The notes under the pieces are model-generated. The model was given only the letters and a program-made list of their open reading frames with translations. It was not told the origin of the DNA and ran no database searches. The position numbers and the translations under genes were made by a program. Shown here in pieces: positions 10,385-20,546 of a DNA stretch of 58,324 nucleotides. Numbering within the stretch: the stretch's first letter is position 1; every line of letters starts with the position of its first letter. Source of the stretch: Allobosea sp. Root381 (GTDB taxonomy: Bacteria > Pseudomonadota > Alphaproteobacteria > Rhizobiales > Beijerinckiaceae); contig NZ_LMJT01000021.1 of NCBI RefSeq assembly GCF_001429395.1, positions 1-58,324 of the forward strand, given 5' to 3'.

Positions 10385-11051
10385 GGTAGCTCGGCACGCG
10401 CCCCGCCGCGACCGCCTTGGCCTCGTAGCGGGTGCGGATCCAGCCGGGATAGGGCTGGCGCCAGTCGTCCGCACGTTCGTCCGCCCAGTCGAAATCGGGC
10501 GAGCTCGCCAGGCGCGAGAGCGTCCAGCCGACATAGTCGTCGATATCGCTGGCGAAGCGGAAGCGCCCGCCCGGCCGCAGGACGCGGGCGAACAGCGACA
10601 GCGTCCTGTCCGAGACAAAACGGCGCTTGCGTTGCCGCCGCTTAGGCCACGGATCGGGGTAGAGCAGGTCGATCGCGTCGAGCGACCCGGTGGGCAGGCG
10701 CGGCAGCATCAGCGCCGCATCGCCGTCCCAGATCCGGATATTGGTCAGTCCCTCGCGCTCGATGACGGCGAGGAACTTGGCCATGCCGTTGATGAACGGC
10801 TCGACACCGATGAAGCCGATCTCCGGGCTCTCGCGCATGCGGCTGAGCAGATGCTCGCCGCCACCGAAGCCGATCTCCAGCCTGATGGCCTCGACCGGCT
10901 GCGGGAACAGTGCGCCGAGATTGGCGATCTCGCCCTCCGGCAGCCGCAGCCGCGGCAGTACGGTGTCGATCATCGTGCTCTGGCCGTCGCGCAGCGCCTT
11001 GCCCTTGCGGCGGCCGAAGAAGGCGCGATCGGGATCGTAGTCGTTTGTCAT
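10359..11051 (-). CDS. trmB: tRNA (guanine(46)-N7)-methyltransferase TrmB
   Basis: 230 aa from the ATG at 11051. It uses S-adenosylmethionine to make m7G46 in tRNA variable loops. The SAM-binding LEIGFGGGEHL, the FIGVEPFINGMA stretch and the hallmark YPDPWPKRRQRKRRF (substrate/tRNA site) are all present. An in-frame ATG 9 codons upstream (11078) is possible, but neither start has a strong ribosome site; the later one gives the usual N-terminus (MTNDYDPDRAFFGRRKG). It lies downstream of metK, which makes its cofactor, past a terminator and a palindromic repeat. The 3' end overlaps the convergent DUF2336 gene by 26 bp. Confidence 0.95.
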   Translation of the reverse strand: MTNDYDPDRAFFGRRKGKALRDGQSTMIDTVLPRLRLPEGEIANLGALFPQPVEAIRLEIGFGGGEHLLSRMRESPEIGFIGVEPFINGMAKFLAVIEREGLTNIRIWDGDAALMLPRLPTGSLDAIDLLYPDPWPKRRQRKRRFVSDRTLSLFARVLRPGGRFRFASDIDDYVGWTLSRLASSPDFDWADERADDWRQPYPGWIRTRYEAKAVAAGRVPSYLTAARRAS

Positions 11052-11094
11052 TGCGGATCGTTCTCGCAGCCTTGTCATCGCGGTGGAAACACGT

Positions 11095-11201
11095 CGTCAT
11101 TCCGGACAGGCGGCGCAAGCCGCGCCGATCCGGAAACCATCGGAGGCCACCGAACTCTACGATGGATTTGGGGTCTTCGCTTCGCTGCGTCCGGAATGAC
11201 G
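11095..11201. repeat. composite palindromic repeat, family B copy 1 (long form)
   Basis: A 107-bp element with perfect 13-bp terminal inverted repeats CGTCATTCCGGAC / GTCCGGAATGACG. Inside are two smaller hairpins, one around GGCGGCGC..GCGCCG and one with arms CCATCG / CGATGG. The right end (CTTCGCTGC..CCGGAATGACG) is shared with the shorter copy at 21267-21319. It lies between metK's terminator and trmB. Confidence 0.85.
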
Positions 11202-11223
11202 ATGCGGTTGTAGCGCGACCTCT

Positions 11224-11256
11224 CAAAAGAAAAAGGCCGGGGTTGAGCCCGGCCTT
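11224..11256 (-). terminator. intrinsic terminator of metK
   Basis: A 9-bp GC-rich stem (arms 11233-11241 and 11248-11256, AAGGCCGGG / CCCGGCCTT) with a 6-base loop is followed on the minus strand by TTTTTCTTTT. It begins 28 bp after the metK stop, so metK is probably transcribed separately from trmB most of the time. Confidence 0.9.
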
Positions 11257-11284
11257 CTCGATACGGGCTTTACGCCGGGCCTGT

Positions 11285-12490
<1,206 letters not shown>

Positions 12491-12518
12491 GATCGGGCAG
12501 CCCTTATGCGCAGAAAGC

Positions 12519-12564
12519 GGGTGACCGGCGCCATGACGGAACCGATCGGCGAAAACGGCCACCC
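12519..12564 (-). promoter_or_regulatory. stem-loop in the metK 5' leader
   Basis: On the minus strand GGGTGGCCG (12564-12556) pairs with CGGTCACCC (12527-12519) in a 9-bp stem with one G-U pair. The loop can form an inner CGCC/GGCG stem. The hairpin ends 28 nt before the metK GTG. I could not match it to SAM-I, SAM-II, SAM-V or SAM/SAH riboswitch consensus from memory. Confidence 0.4.
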
Positions 12565-12618
12565 TCTTTGCAGCGGATGCGTTCGCCGTCAAGCACCGTA
12601 ATCCGTTTATCGGGAGGA

Positions 12619-12638
12619 TTGTTCGTCAGGACGAACAA
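12619..12638. promoter_or_regulatory. 20-bp perfect palindrome, candidate operator
   Basis: TTGTTCGTC-AG-GACGAACAA has two 9-bp arms around a 2-bp centre. It is 13 bp past the stop of the XRE regulator gene and about 130 bp before the metK start. The short loop and missing T-run argue against a terminator; the dyad form suits a dimeric repressor such as the XRE protein encoded next to it. The binding protein is inferred. Confidence 0.5.
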
Positions 12639-12651
12639 AAATGATGCTGAA

Positions 12652-13065
12652 TCAGGCGTTTTCGCCGCCTTCTTCGGCGAGCGCCTCGACCAGGTCGATG
12701 ATCCGCCGCCTGACCTTGCTGTCCTTGATGCGCACGAAGGCCTTCGTCAGTTGCACGCCTTCGCTGCTTCCCATGAAGTCGGGGACATAGGCGCTGGAGG
12801 CGGCATCCGAAAATCCGCCGGTCGGCATGTCGCCGGTCGGTGCGCCCTCGAAAAAGAACGACACGGGTACGTCGAGCATCTTGGCGATCTGCTGCAGCCG
12901 GCTCGCGCTGATCCGGTTCGAGCCCTTCTCGTATTTCTGGATCTGCTGGAAGGTTAGCCCGAGCCCTTCTCCAAGCTTTTCCTGGCTCACCCCGGCGAGC
13001 ATGCGGCGCATGCGCACGCGGCTGCCGACATGGCGGTCGATCGGGTTCGGGACTTTCTTCAGCAT
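12652..13065 (-). CDS. XRE-family transcriptional regulator (PhrR/PraR-like)
   Basis: 137 aa. The helix-turn-helix covers about residues 15-70 (RVRMRRMLAGVSQEKLGEGLGLTFQQIQKYEKGSNRIS), with the full SQEKLG..QIQKYEKG pattern. A variable middle is followed by a helical C-terminus (LTKAFVRIKDSKVRRRIIDLVEALA) that probably dimerises. The size, the KVPNPIDRHVGSRVRMRR start and the position between lnt and metK match the PhrR/PraR regulators of rhizobia. Targets here are unknown. The start at 13065 has CAAGG upstream. The nearest dyad is the palindrome at 12619-12638. Confidence 0.9.
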   Translation of the reverse strand: MLKKVPNPIDRHVGSRVRMRRMLAGVSQEKLGEGLGLTFQQIQKYEKGSNRISASRLQQIAKMLDVPVSFFFEGAPTGDMPTGGFSDAASSAYVPDFMGSSEGVQLTKAFVRIKDSKVRRRIIDLVEALAEEGGENA

Positions 13066-13154
13066 GAACGACAGCCTTGGCTCATCTTGCCACCCCCGGA
13101 TGCATGATCGCCCGGAGCGGCGTAGTCAATTAGTTTAAGGCGTCGCGGGGCCGA

Positions 13155-14750
13155 TCAGCCGCGCGGCAGCAGGCGTGAGAGAAGCAGGAAACCTGCGAGA
13201 AGGACCGCATAGATCAAGTCGCCGAATTGTGCGTACAAAGTGGCGGGTCCCCCGCGCGGCAGGCCGGCATCGAGCACGCCCTCGTTACCGAGCGGCAGGC
13301 TCGCGATGACGCGCCCATAACCGTCGGTGACGGCCGAGATTCCGGTATTGGCGACCCGCACCAGCGGCAGCCCCTCCTCGATCGCCCGCAGCCGCGCCTG
13401 GGCGAAATGCTGATAGGGGCCGCTGGTCTGGCCGAACCACCCGTCATTGGTCAGGTTGAGCAGGAAGCCGGCGCGCGGCCCCTGAGGTGCGACGGCGCCC
13501 GGGAAGATGACCTCGTAGCAGATCAGCGGAGCCGCCGGCGGCAGGCCGCGGATCGTGAGCGGTAGCCGCCGTGTTCCGGCGGCGAAGCCGCCTGGTATCG
13601 CGACGAATTCCGAAAGGCCGAGGCTGCGGATCAGTCGGTCGAACACGGCCGGCAGGTATTCGCCGAACGGCACGAGATGCACCTTGTCGTAGCTCGAGAC
13701 GATCGAGCCCTCGTCGTCGACCACCTGGATCGAATTGAAGATCGGCGGCCGGCTCTCGCCCGGCAGCGCCTCTCCGGCGCGGGCGGCGCCGGTGATCAGC
13801 GTCGTGCCCGGCGGCAGCAATGTCGCGATCCGCGAGAGCGCCTGCGGCGTGCGTCCGAGGAGGAAGGGAAAGGCCGATTCCGGCCAGATCAGATGGGTGA
13901 CGGCCTGGACGCCCGGTGTGGAGGGGCTCGTCGCCCGGTCGCTCAGCGCCAGATAGTTGTTCAGGATCGCCTCGCCATTGCGCGGGTTGAACTTGGCGTC
14001 CTGCGGCAGGTTGGGCTGCATCAGCCGCAGCTTCACGCCTGCGACCAGCGGCACCGGCGCGGCCGGCACGCGCCAGAGGCCGAAGCCGACGAGGCCTATC
14101 AGGACAAGCGCTGCCGTGGCCGGCGCGCGCCAGCGGCCGGCGCGGGTTTCCGCGGTTCCCAGCGTCGCCGGTGCGGCACCGATCGCGATCGCGACGAGCG
14201 TCAGCCCGTAGAGCCCCGCGATCGAGGCGAACTGCGCAATCTGGAATTGTCCCGCCAGCATCATGCCGTAGACGTTCCAGGGGAAGCCCGTCAGCACATG
14301 GCCGCGCAGCCACTCGCTGAGCGAAAGCACGACCGCCAGTACGAGGATGCGCCCCGCCCCGGCCGGCCAGGCGAGCCGCGAGCAACCGAACGCCAGCGCC
14401 GGGAAGATGGCAAGACCGGCCGGCAGCGCGACGACGCCGAGCGGCATCGCCCAGGCGAATTTATCGGCCTCGACCAGAAAGGCTGCCCCCAGCCACCAGA
14501 AGCCGGCGAGGAAGAAGCCGAACCCCCACCACCAGCCGACGACCGCCGCGGCGCGGAAACGAGCCGCCCTGCTCGTGCCCACGGCGCCGTCGATAAGCCA
14601 GACGGCCATCGTCATCGGCACGACGAGCAGCGGCCAGAGATCGAGCGGCGGCAAGGCGAGTGCGCCGCAGGCTCCGGCCACGAGCGCGATCAGCCATTTT
14701 CGCCAGCCCCAGGCGAGGATGACGCTGTCGGCCAGCGCAGCGATGCGCAT
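13155..14750 (-). CDS. lnt: apolipoprotein N-acyltransferase Lnt
   Basis: 531 aa inner-membrane enzyme that adds the third acyl chain to lipoproteins. The N-terminal part (about 1-230) has six to eight hydrophobic helices. The nitrilase-like domain follows with the E-K-C triad: Glu in LIWPESAFPF, Lys in YDKVHLVPFGEYLP and Cys in LICYEVIFPG. A final membrane helix (about 505-528, LIYAVLLAGFLLLSRLL) anchors the C-terminus. The ATG at 14750 shares one base with the corC stop (TGATG). A TTG one codon earlier also reads in frame, but the ATG is the simpler start. Confidence 0.95.
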   Translation of the reverse strand: MRIAALADSVILAWGWRKWLIALVAGACGALALPPLDLWPLLVVPMTMAVWLIDGAVGTSRAARFRAAAVVGWWWGFGFFLAGFWWLGAAFLVEADKFAWAMPLGVVALPAGLAIFPALAFGCSRLAWPAGAGRILVLAVVLSLSEWLRGHVLTGFPWNVYGMMLAGQFQIAQFASIAGLYGLTLVAIAIGAAPATLGTAETRAGRWRAPATAALVLIGLVGFGLWRVPAAPVPLVAGVKLRLMQPNLPQDAKFNPRNGEAILNNYLALSDRATSPSTPGVQAVTHLIWPESAFPFLLGRTPQALSRIATLLPPGTTLITGAARAGEALPGESRPPIFNSIQVVDDEGSIVSSYDKVHLVPFGEYLPAVFDRLIRSLGLSEFVAIPGGFAAGTRRLPLTIRGLPPAAPLICYEVIFPGAVAPQGPRAGFLLNLTNDGWFGQTSGPYQHFAQARLRAIEEGLPLVRVANTGISAVTDGYGRVIASLPLGNEGVLDAGLPRGGPATLYAQFGDLIYAVLLAGFLLLSRLLPRG

Positions 14751-15730
14751 CAATCGCGTTCCGCCGGCTCTGGAGTTTCGGATGGTGCGGGGGCGCCGTG
14801 GCGGATGCTCAGGCGCTTCACGCGCCGCTGATCGGCCTCGACGATGGCGAAGCTCAGCCCTTCGGGGCCGTCGACGATCTCGCCCTGCGCCGGGACATGG
14901 CCGGCCAGCGTCACGATCAGGCCGCCGAGCGTATCGACATCCTCGGCGATCGCCGTCTCCGACAGGTCGATTCCGGTCGCGAGCTTCAAATCTTCGAGCG
15001 TCGCGCGGGCATCGGCCATGTAGACACCGTCCTCGGCCGGTGCGATCGCCGGCGCTTCCTCCTGATCATGCTCGTCCTCGATGTCGCCGACGACGATCTC
15101 GATCAGGTCCTCGATGGTGACCAGCCCGTCCGTGCCGCCATATTCGTCGATCACCAGCGCGATATGCGTCCGCGTCGCCTGCATCCGCACCAACAGGTCG
15201 ACCGCGGGCATCGAGGGCGGCACATAGAGAACGGGGCGCAGGATCTTGGTGTCGGCCAGCATCATCGAGAGATCGACGGCGGAGAGGTCGTGTAAGGCCG
15301 GCTCCGACAGTCCGGCGGTGGACTCGGCCTTGGCTTGGCCGGCGATGAACTCGAGGAAGTCGCGGATATGGACCATGCCGCGGGGGTCATCGAGGGAATC
15401 GTCGAAAACCGGCAGCCGCGAATGCCCGGCCGTCCTGAAGAGTGCCAGAAGCTCGTCGAGCGTCGCATCGGCCGGGACCGCGATGATGTCTGCCCGAGGG
15501 ACCATCACGTCGCCGACGCGCCGTTCGCGCAGGCTCAGCACATTGGAGAGCATGGCGCGCTCCTGCGTACTCAGATCGGCAAGCTGGTCGCTGTTCTGGG
15601 CGAGCGCCTCGGTGATGTCCTCGCGGATGGTGCCGCCGCCGCGCAGGCCGAGCCTGTCGAGGAACTGGCCGAGCCAATGGGAGAGGCCGCGACCGGCTTC
15701 GTTCGGGGATTGTCGACTGTCGTCGCTCAT
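14750..15730 (-). CDS. CorC/YbeX-type CBS-domain protein
   Basis: 326 aa, soluble. Two CBS domains (about residues 75-205, starting [17 protein letters not shown] and including [30 protein letters not shown] ATP-binding residues) are followed by a CorC_HlyC transporter-associated domain (about 225-310). Proteins of this form lie in the miaB-phoH-ybeY-corC-lnt run and are linked to Mg/Co efflux. The older label haemolysin is not meaningful here. The start overlaps the ybeY stop by 4 bases and the stop touches the lnt start. Confidence 0.9.
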   Translation of the reverse strand: MSDDSRQSPNEAGRGLSHWLGQFLDRLGLRGGGTIREDITEALAQNSDQLADLSTQERAMLSNVLSLRERRVGDVMVPRADIIAVPADATLDELLALFRTAGHSRLPVFDDSLDDPRGMVHIRDFLEFIAGQAKAESTAGLSEPALHDLSAVDLSMMLADTKILRPVLYVPPSMPAVDLLVRMQATRTHIALVIDEYGGTDGLVTIEDLIEIVVGDIEDEHDQEEAPAIAPAEDGVYMADARATLEDLKLATGIDLSETAIAEDVDTLGGLIVTLAGHVPAQGEIVDGPEGLSFAIVEADQRRVKRLSIRHGAPAPSETPEPAERD

Positions 15731-16338
15731 GATCTGGGGGACTGGTTTCCGGAAGGGGCTGGGTTGGAAGCCGCTGGGGCGGCAGGGTGGGCGACGAGTT
15801 CGCCCTCCGCATAGGGGTCGGCGATGCCGAGCTCGGCGAGGGCCGCGATCTCGAGGCCCTCCATCCGCTCGGCTTCGGCGTCGGTCTCGTGATCTTCGCC
15901 GAGCAGATGCAGCAGGCCATGGATGACGAGATGGCTGAAATGGTCGCTCAGGCTCTTGCCTTCGGCCTGCGCCTCGCGCTCGACGGTCTCATAGGCGATC
16001 ACGATGTCGCCAAGGACCGGGCTGGTCGCGATCCGGGCGGGCGGCGCGGCAGGGAAGGACAGCACGTTGGTCGCCTTGTCGAAGCCGCGCCAGTCGCGGT
16101 TGACGACGCGGATGCGCTTGTCGTCGGTCAGGAGCAGGCTGAGTTCGGCGCCCTCGCTCGGCCGCACGGGCGCGACCGCCAGCGCGGCCTGGATCGCCTG
16201 GAGCGCGCACTGGCGCAAAGCCGCCGTGTCGCCCAGCGCGCGCCATTTACGCGACTGCACCCGGAGCGCAACGGCGAGGCTGGGCAGCGGGGTCTCGGGG
16301 CGCGGCGCCTGACGCCGCGCGCGAGGTCGGTCGGTCAT
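15727..16338 (-). CDS. ybeY: endoribonuclease / rRNA maturation factor YbeY
   Basis: 203 aa. It acts in 16S rRNA 3'-end processing and ribosome quality control. The metal motif [11 protein letters not shown] (three histidines) sits at about residues 137-147, with the upstream [17 protein letters not shown] motif. The N-terminal 40 residues are an Arg/Pro-rich extension and the last 25 are low-complexity Ala/Pro, so the protein is longer than E. coli YbeY (155 aa). It overlaps phoH and corC by 4 bases each. Confidence 0.94.
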   Translation of the reverse strand: MTDRPRARRQAPRPETPLPSLAVALRVQSRKWRALGDTAALRQCALQAIQAALAVAPVRPSEGAELSLLLTDDKRIRVVNRDWRGFDKATNVLSFPAAPPARIATSPVLGDIVIAYETVEREAQAEGKSLSDHFSHLVIHGLLHLLGEDHETDAEAERMEGLEIAALAELGIADPYAEGELVAHPAAPAASNPAPSGNQSPRS

Positions 16339-17624
16339 CGCGGGCGCTCCCGCGAGAGGGTTCGTTTCAGCCCCTCGGCGTCGCCTTCGAGCGGGGTGTC
16401 GCTCGCGGCGCTGCGCATCCGTTCTTCCCGTTCGTCGCGTTCGCGCCGGGCCGCGCCCTCATAGGCCATGACGATGCGGCGCACGAGATCGTGGCGCACG
16501 ACATCGCCTTCCTCGAACCGGGCATGGCCGACGCCCTCGACGCCGGAGAGCAGCTTCACCGCCTCGATCAGCCCCGAGCGCTGGCCCGGCGGCAGGTCGA
16601 TCTGCGACGGGTCGCCGGTGATGATCATGCGCGAGCCCTCGCCGAGGCGGGTCAGGAACATCTTCATCTGGACCGAGGTCGCGTTCTGCGCCTCGTCGAG
16701 CAGGACGACGGCGTTGGTCAGGGTGCGGCCGCGCATGAAGGCGAGCGGCGCGATCTCGATCATGCCGGTCTGCAGCGCGCGCTCGAGATGCCGCGCCTCC
16801 ATGAAGTCGTTGAGCGCGTCGTAGATCGGCCGGAGATAGGGATCGACCTTCTCGCGCATGTCGCCCGGCAGGAAGCCGAGCCGTTCGCCGGCCTCCACCG
16901 CCGGGCGCGACAGAATCATCCGCTCGACCACGCCCTGCTCGATCAGCGAGACGGCGTGGCCGACCGCGAGCCAGGTCTTTCCGGTGCCGGCCGGGCCTTC
17001 CGCGAGCACGAGCTCGTTACGCTTGAGCTGGCGCAAATAGGCGTCCTGCGCCGCGTTGCGCGCCCTTACCGGGCCGCGCTTGCGCGTCACGATGGCGTCG
17101 AACGAGGCCTTTCCGGTGTCGGCGGCCGGGAAGAGCGAGCGTTGGACATTGCTCTCCTCGATTGCGCCGTCGACTTCGCCCAGCGTGACAGAGGCGCCGG
17201 CCTTGGCCCGGGCATAGAGCGTTTTCAGGACGCGGCCGGCCTGCTCGGCAGTCTCGCGCGGCCCCTTGACGGTGACATGGTTGCCGTTCGGGCTGATCAC
17301 CACGCCGAGCCGGCGTTCGAGATGCGCGAGATTCTGGTCGTAATGGCCGAAGACCAGGCTCGCCAGCCGGTTGTCATCGAAGGAGAGCAGGACCTCGGTC
17401 GCCGGCAGGCCCTCGCGGGTCAGCACGTCCATGGTCGCAGGGGCGAGATCGCGCCGCGATCCGCGTTCCGGCCTTGGATTGGGGGAGTCAGGCTGTGCCA
17501 AAAGCGTCGTCTCCCTGGCGCCTGTTCCGGCCGGACGGAATTGTGGGGCCGGGTGGTCTGGCGGAAGCGTCGTCATTATCAGCGGCTGCGTCGGTTTCAG
17601 CCTGATGACAGGAAGTCCAGGCAT
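16335..17624 (-). CDS. PhoH family ATPase (YbeZ-like)
   Basis: 429 aa. An N-terminal KH-like segment (about 75-150, [19 protein letters not shown]) precedes the PhoH ATPase core. Walker A is [13 protein letters not shown] and Walker [10 protein letters not shown], with the downstream [11 protein letters not shown] motif. It works with YbeY in RNA processing in the species studied; the exact activity here is inferred. An alternative ATG at 17576 (residue 17) exists; neither has a clear ribosome site. The C-terminal 35 residues are highly charged. The stop overlaps ybeY by 4 bases. Confidence 0.93.
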   Translation of the reverse strand: MPGLPVIRLKPTQPLIMTTLPPDHPAPQFRPAGTGARETTLLAQPDSPNPRPERGSRRDLAPATMDVLTREGLPATEVLLSFDDNRLASLVFGHYDQNLAHLERRLGVVISPNGNHVTVKGPRETAEQAGRVLKTLYARAKAGASVTLGEVDGAIEESNVQRSLFPAADTGKASFDAIVTRKRGPVRARNAAQDAYLRQLKRNELVLAEGPAGTGKTWLAVGHAVSLIEQGVVERMILSRPAVEAGERLGFLPGDMREKVDPYLRPIYDALNDFMEARHLERALQTGMIEIAPLAFMRGRTLTNAVVLLDEAQNATSVQMKMFLTRLGEGSRMIITGDPSQIDLPPGQRSGLIEAVKLLSGVEGVGHARFEEGDVVRHDLVRRIVMAYEGAARRERDEREERMRSAASDTPLEGDAEGLKRTLSRERPR

Positions 17625-17660
17625 CGACCGCCGCGGCCGGCTTGCACGTCTGGAGGGCGA

Positions 17661-19091
17661 TCAAGCGGCCATCTCCTTGGCCGAGCCCTGCCGCGGCGAT
17701 GCCTCCGCTCCAGACGGCTGAACTGCCGGTTCCGCGTCGGCCTTGCGGCCGAACAGCGAGTTGGACCCCGCCCGCTCGATCACCACCTGAACCCTGTCGC
17801 CGATCTGATTCGTCTGCGTCTCGATCTGCACAGCCTGAAGGTAGGGCGATTTTCCCGCAAGCTGTCCCGGATGACGCCCGGCCCGCTCGAGCAGGATCTC
17901 GATGGTGCGCCCGACCATGGCATGGTTGAAGGCCTGCCGGTGATGCTCGATACGCTCCTGCAGGCGATAGAGCCGCTCGTCCATCACCGCCGACGGAACC
18001 TGATCGCCGAAATCGGAAGCCGGGGTGCCCGGCCGCGACGAGTATTTAAACGAATAGCTCGAGGCGAAGCCGATCTCGTCGACGAGACGGATCGTGTCCT
18101 CGAAATCAGCATCGCTCTCGCCGGGGAAACCGACGATGAAATCGGAGGACAGCGCGATGTCGGGCCTGGCCTCGCGGATGCGCCCGATCAGCCGGCGATA
18201 CTCGTCGGCGGTGTGCTTGCGGTTCATCGCCGCGAGAATGCGGTCGGACCCCGCCTGCACCGGCAGATGCAGGAACGGCATCACCTGGGCCAAGTCGCGA
18301 TGGGCGGCGATCAGATCGTCGTCCATGTCACGCGGATGGCTGGTGGTGTAGCGGATGCGGTTGATGCCGGGGACATCGGCGACGCGATGCATCAACCGCG
18401 CCAGCCCCCAGACGCGCCCGTCCGGCCCCTCGCCGTGATAGGCGTTGACGTTCTGGCCGATCAGCGTGACGTCCTGCACGCCCGCCCCCGCAAGCCGCTC
18501 GATCTCGGCCATGACCTGATCGACCGGCCGGGAGAATTCGGCGCCGCGGGTATACGGCACGACGCAGAAGGCGCAGAACTTGTCGCAGCCTTCCTGCACC
18601 GTGACGAAGGCGGAGATGCCGCGCTGGCGGATCACTTGGGGCCGCGGTGCCGGAAGATGCCCGAACTTGTCGTCGATCGGCAGGTCGGTATCGACCACGC
18701 GGGCCCTGCGCGCCTGCTCAAGCAGTTCCGGCAGGCGATGATAGGCCTGCGGGCCGACGACGAGATCCACTGCTGGCTGGCGCTTCTGGATCTCCGCGCC
18801 TTCGGCCTGCGCGACGCAGCCGGCGACGACGATGCGCGTGTCCTGCCCCTCGGCCTTCTGCGCGTTCTTGATGTCCCGCAGCTTGCCGAGCTCGGTGTAG
18901 ACCTTCTGAACCGCCCGGTCCCGGATATGGCAGGTGTTGAGCAGGATCAGGTCCGCGCCTTCCGGCGTCGCCGTTTCCTCGAAACCCTGCTCGCCCAGGA
19001 TGTCGGCCATGCGCTGCCCGTCATAGACGTTCATCTGGCAGCCGAAGGACTTGATGTGGACTTTCTTCATTGCGCCGGGTCTGGTCTCCAA
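17661..19091 (-). CDS. miaB: tRNA-2-methylthio-N6-dimethylallyladenosine synthase MiaB
   Basis: 476 aa radical-SAM methylthiotransferase that converts i6A37 to ms2i6A37 in tRNA. The N-terminal [4Fe-4S] cysteines are in [15 protein letters not shown] and AGCVAQAEG; the radical-SAM CxxxCxxC is in [14 protein letters not shown] domain lies near 380-445. Start: a TTG at 19091 has a near-perfect AAGGAG ribosome site 5 nt upstream, while the ATG at 19070 ([11 protein letters not shown]), the textbook N-terminus, has only a poorly spaced GGAG. Both may be used. The last 35 residues are not conserved. Confidence 0.95.
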   Translation of the reverse strand: METRPGAMKKVHIKSFGCQMNVYDGQRMADILGEQGFEETATPEGADLILLNTCHIRDRAVQKVYTELGKLRDIKNAQKAEGQDTRIVVAGCVAQAEGAEIQKRQPAVDLVVGPQAYHRLPELLEQARRARVVDTDLPIDDKFGHLPAPRPQVIRQRGISAFVTVQEGCDKFCAFCVVPYTRGAEFSRPVDQVMAEIERLAGAGVQDVTLIGQNVNAYHGEGPDGRVWGLARLMHRVADVPGINRIRYTTSHPRDMDDDLIAAHRDLAQVMPFLHLPVQAGSDRILAAMNRKHTADEYRRLIGRIREARPDIALSSDFIVGFPGESDADFEDTIRLVDEIGFASSYSFKYSSRPGTPASDFGDQVPSAVMDERLYRLQERIEHHRQAFNHAMVGRTIEILLERAGRHPGQLAGKSPYLQAVQIETQTNQIGDRVQVVIERAGSNSLFGRKADAEPAVQPSGAEASPRQGSAKEMAA

Positions 19092-19149
19092 ACCGTCTCC
19101 TTACTCCGGATCGCGGCCTGTGGAAATGTCCGCCCGCCTCATCCTTCGG

Positions 19150-19971
19150 TCAAGCGATCGGCGGCCATCCGCTCACGGTTTCCTGGCGGGCCTTGCGGAT
19201 CGCCGCCGCGGCGAGCCGCGTCGCCTCCTTGCGTGAGGTCTGGCGGCCCATCGTGATCGGTGCGCCCCAGGCCAGCTCGACATCGATTGCGCCGATGCCG
19301 AGCACCGTCTTGAGATGGGGGCCGAGTTCCGTATCGCCATACCAGGCCAGCGCGCTGCGCTCGAACCGCCCGCCGGCCATGCCATGGAAGCCGGTATAAC
19401 TGATCGTCAGTGGATAGACCGCGATATCCGCTTCCCCGTCCTGCCCGCTTTCGCCCCGTCCGAGAGCCTCATGAGCCGCTCCCAGTAGCGAGGAGCGCAG
19501 CTGCAGGATCCGCGTGCCGTCGCCGGTCGTTCCTTCGGCGAACAGAACGACCGCTTCCCCGTCCGAGAGGCGCGCGCCCATCTGGGCTGCGACATCGGCG
19601 GTCGCCGCGCGGCGCGAGCGGTCGATATAGAGCGTGCGTTGCAGATCGGCGAGAAAGCCAATCACCGGCCAGCCCTCCACCTCTCTTTTCGCGACGAAAC
19701 AGACCGGCCGCTCGGCTCCGAGCACCGAGATGTCCAGCCAGGAGACATGGTTCGCGACGATCAGCCCGCTGCTGCCGGGCGGCGGCGGCGTGCCCCGGAC
19801 GCGGCGCTTCACGCCGAGACAGCGGCAGGTCAGCCGGTGGAACAACAGGGGGAGCCTGGTGCCGTGCTTCGGTGCCAGTCGCATCACGAGAAGCTGCGCC
19901 GGTATCAGCGCTGCAGTGCCCAGGCTCAGGAGCGAGAGCCGCAGGATCGCGCCGGGAGAGAACCCTTTCAT
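19150..19971 (-). CDS. 1-acyl-sn-glycerol-3-phosphate acyltransferase (PlsC family)
   Basis: 273 aa. It transfers an acyl chain to lysophosphatidate to make phosphatidate at the inner membrane. The catalytic HX4D box is NHVSWLD (about residue 75) and the substrate box is FAEGTTGDG (about 145). One or two N-terminal hydrophobic stretches (about 8-30) anchor it. It sits between rimI (16 bp upstream) and miaB. It may act on lysophosphatidate or on ornithine lipids (OlsA-like); the sequence alone does not decide. Confidence 0.9.
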   Translation of the reverse strand: MKGFSPGAILRLSLLSLGTAALIPAQLLVMRLAPKHGTRLPLLFHRLTCRCLGVKRRVRGTPPPPGSSGLIVANHVSWLDISVLGAERPVCFVAKREVEGWPVIGFLADLQRTLYIDRSRRAATADVAAQMGARLSDGEAVVLFAEGTTGDGTRILQLRSSLLGAAHEALGRGESGQDGEADIAVYPLTISYTGFHGMAGGRFERSALAWYGDTELGPHLKTVLGIGAIDVELAWGAPITMGRQTSRKEATRLAAAAIRKARQETVSGWPPIA

Positions 19972-19987
19972 TCGCGTCGTCCCTCGC

Positions 19988-20485
19988 TCACCCGAGATCG
20001 AGCCGCATCGCGATCGCCGCCACGCGGCTGCCGTCCGGCTTGGGATAGTAGCCCTTGCGGCGGCCTACTTCCCGGAAACCGAGATGCCGATAAAGTCGCT
20101 CGGCCGCGACATTGCCATCCTCAACCTCGAGGAAGACCTGGGCGACGCCGCTGCCGGCGAGCCGCGACAGATGGGTACCGAGCAGGATCGCCGCCAGCCC
20201 GCTGCGGCGATGGCCGGGCGCGATCACGATCGAGAGGATTTCGGCCTCGTCGGCCGCCTTGCGCGACATCACGAAGCCGGCCGGTCGCGAGGCCTGACCG
20301 GGAAAGACGCCGTCGCCCGCGACGCTGGCATCGGCCAGCAGGGCGGCGCATTCGCCGGGCTCCCAGCCGCGAGCGAAGCCGCCCTGCTGGTGCAGCGCCG
20401 CGACGTCGCGGGCATGGCGTGCATCGAGATGGGCGATCCGGGCCGGGGTCGCGGTCGGGTGGAGCAATCTCTGCAACCAGTTCAT
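19988..20485 (-). CDS. rimI: ribosomal-protein-S18-alanine N-acetyltransferase (RimI-like)
   Basis: 165 aa GNAT enzyme. The acetyl-CoA binding loop is the HRRSGLAAILLGTHL stretch and the C-terminal motif is LEVEDGNVAAERLYRHLGF, both typical of RimI. The ATG at 20485 (MNWLQRLL) is chosen; an in-frame start 11 codons earlier gives a non-conserved leader. It lies directly after tsaB, the usual RimI partner position. Substrate assignment to S18 is by family and context. Confidence 0.88.
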   Translation of the reverse strand: MNWLQRLLHPTATPARIAHLDARHARDVAALHQQGGFARGWEPGECAALLADASVAGDGVFPGQASRPAGFVMSRKAADEAEILSIVIAPGHRRSGLAAILLGTHLSRLAGSGVAQVFLEVEDGNVAAERLYRHLGFREVGRRKGYYPKPDGSRVAAIAMRLDLG

Positions 20486-20546
20486 GCCGCTTGATGGCAC
20501 AGCCGCGCCGGCTGGCAAGCCCCGTATGGCCCAGCAATACCCAAGA

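Noticed and set aside
12621..12636. LexA box in the metK leader
   Set aside because: The alphaproteobacterial SOS box is a direct repeat GTTC-N7-GTTC; this is an inverted palindrome with a different spacing.
12519..12638. Known SAM riboswitch upstream of metK
   Set aside because: Stem-loops are present, but I could not match the conserved core of SAM-I, SAM-II, SAM-V or SAM/SAH classes. Reported only as an unassigned structure.
14750..15730. Haemolysin
   Set aside because: The CBS plus CorC_HlyC layout and the ybeY-lnt context fit a CorC-type protein; the toxin label is an annotation carry-over.
16491..19256. 921-codon plus-strand frame opposite phoH and miaB
   Set aside because: Both minus-strand genes carry full catalytic motifs; the plus frame has none.
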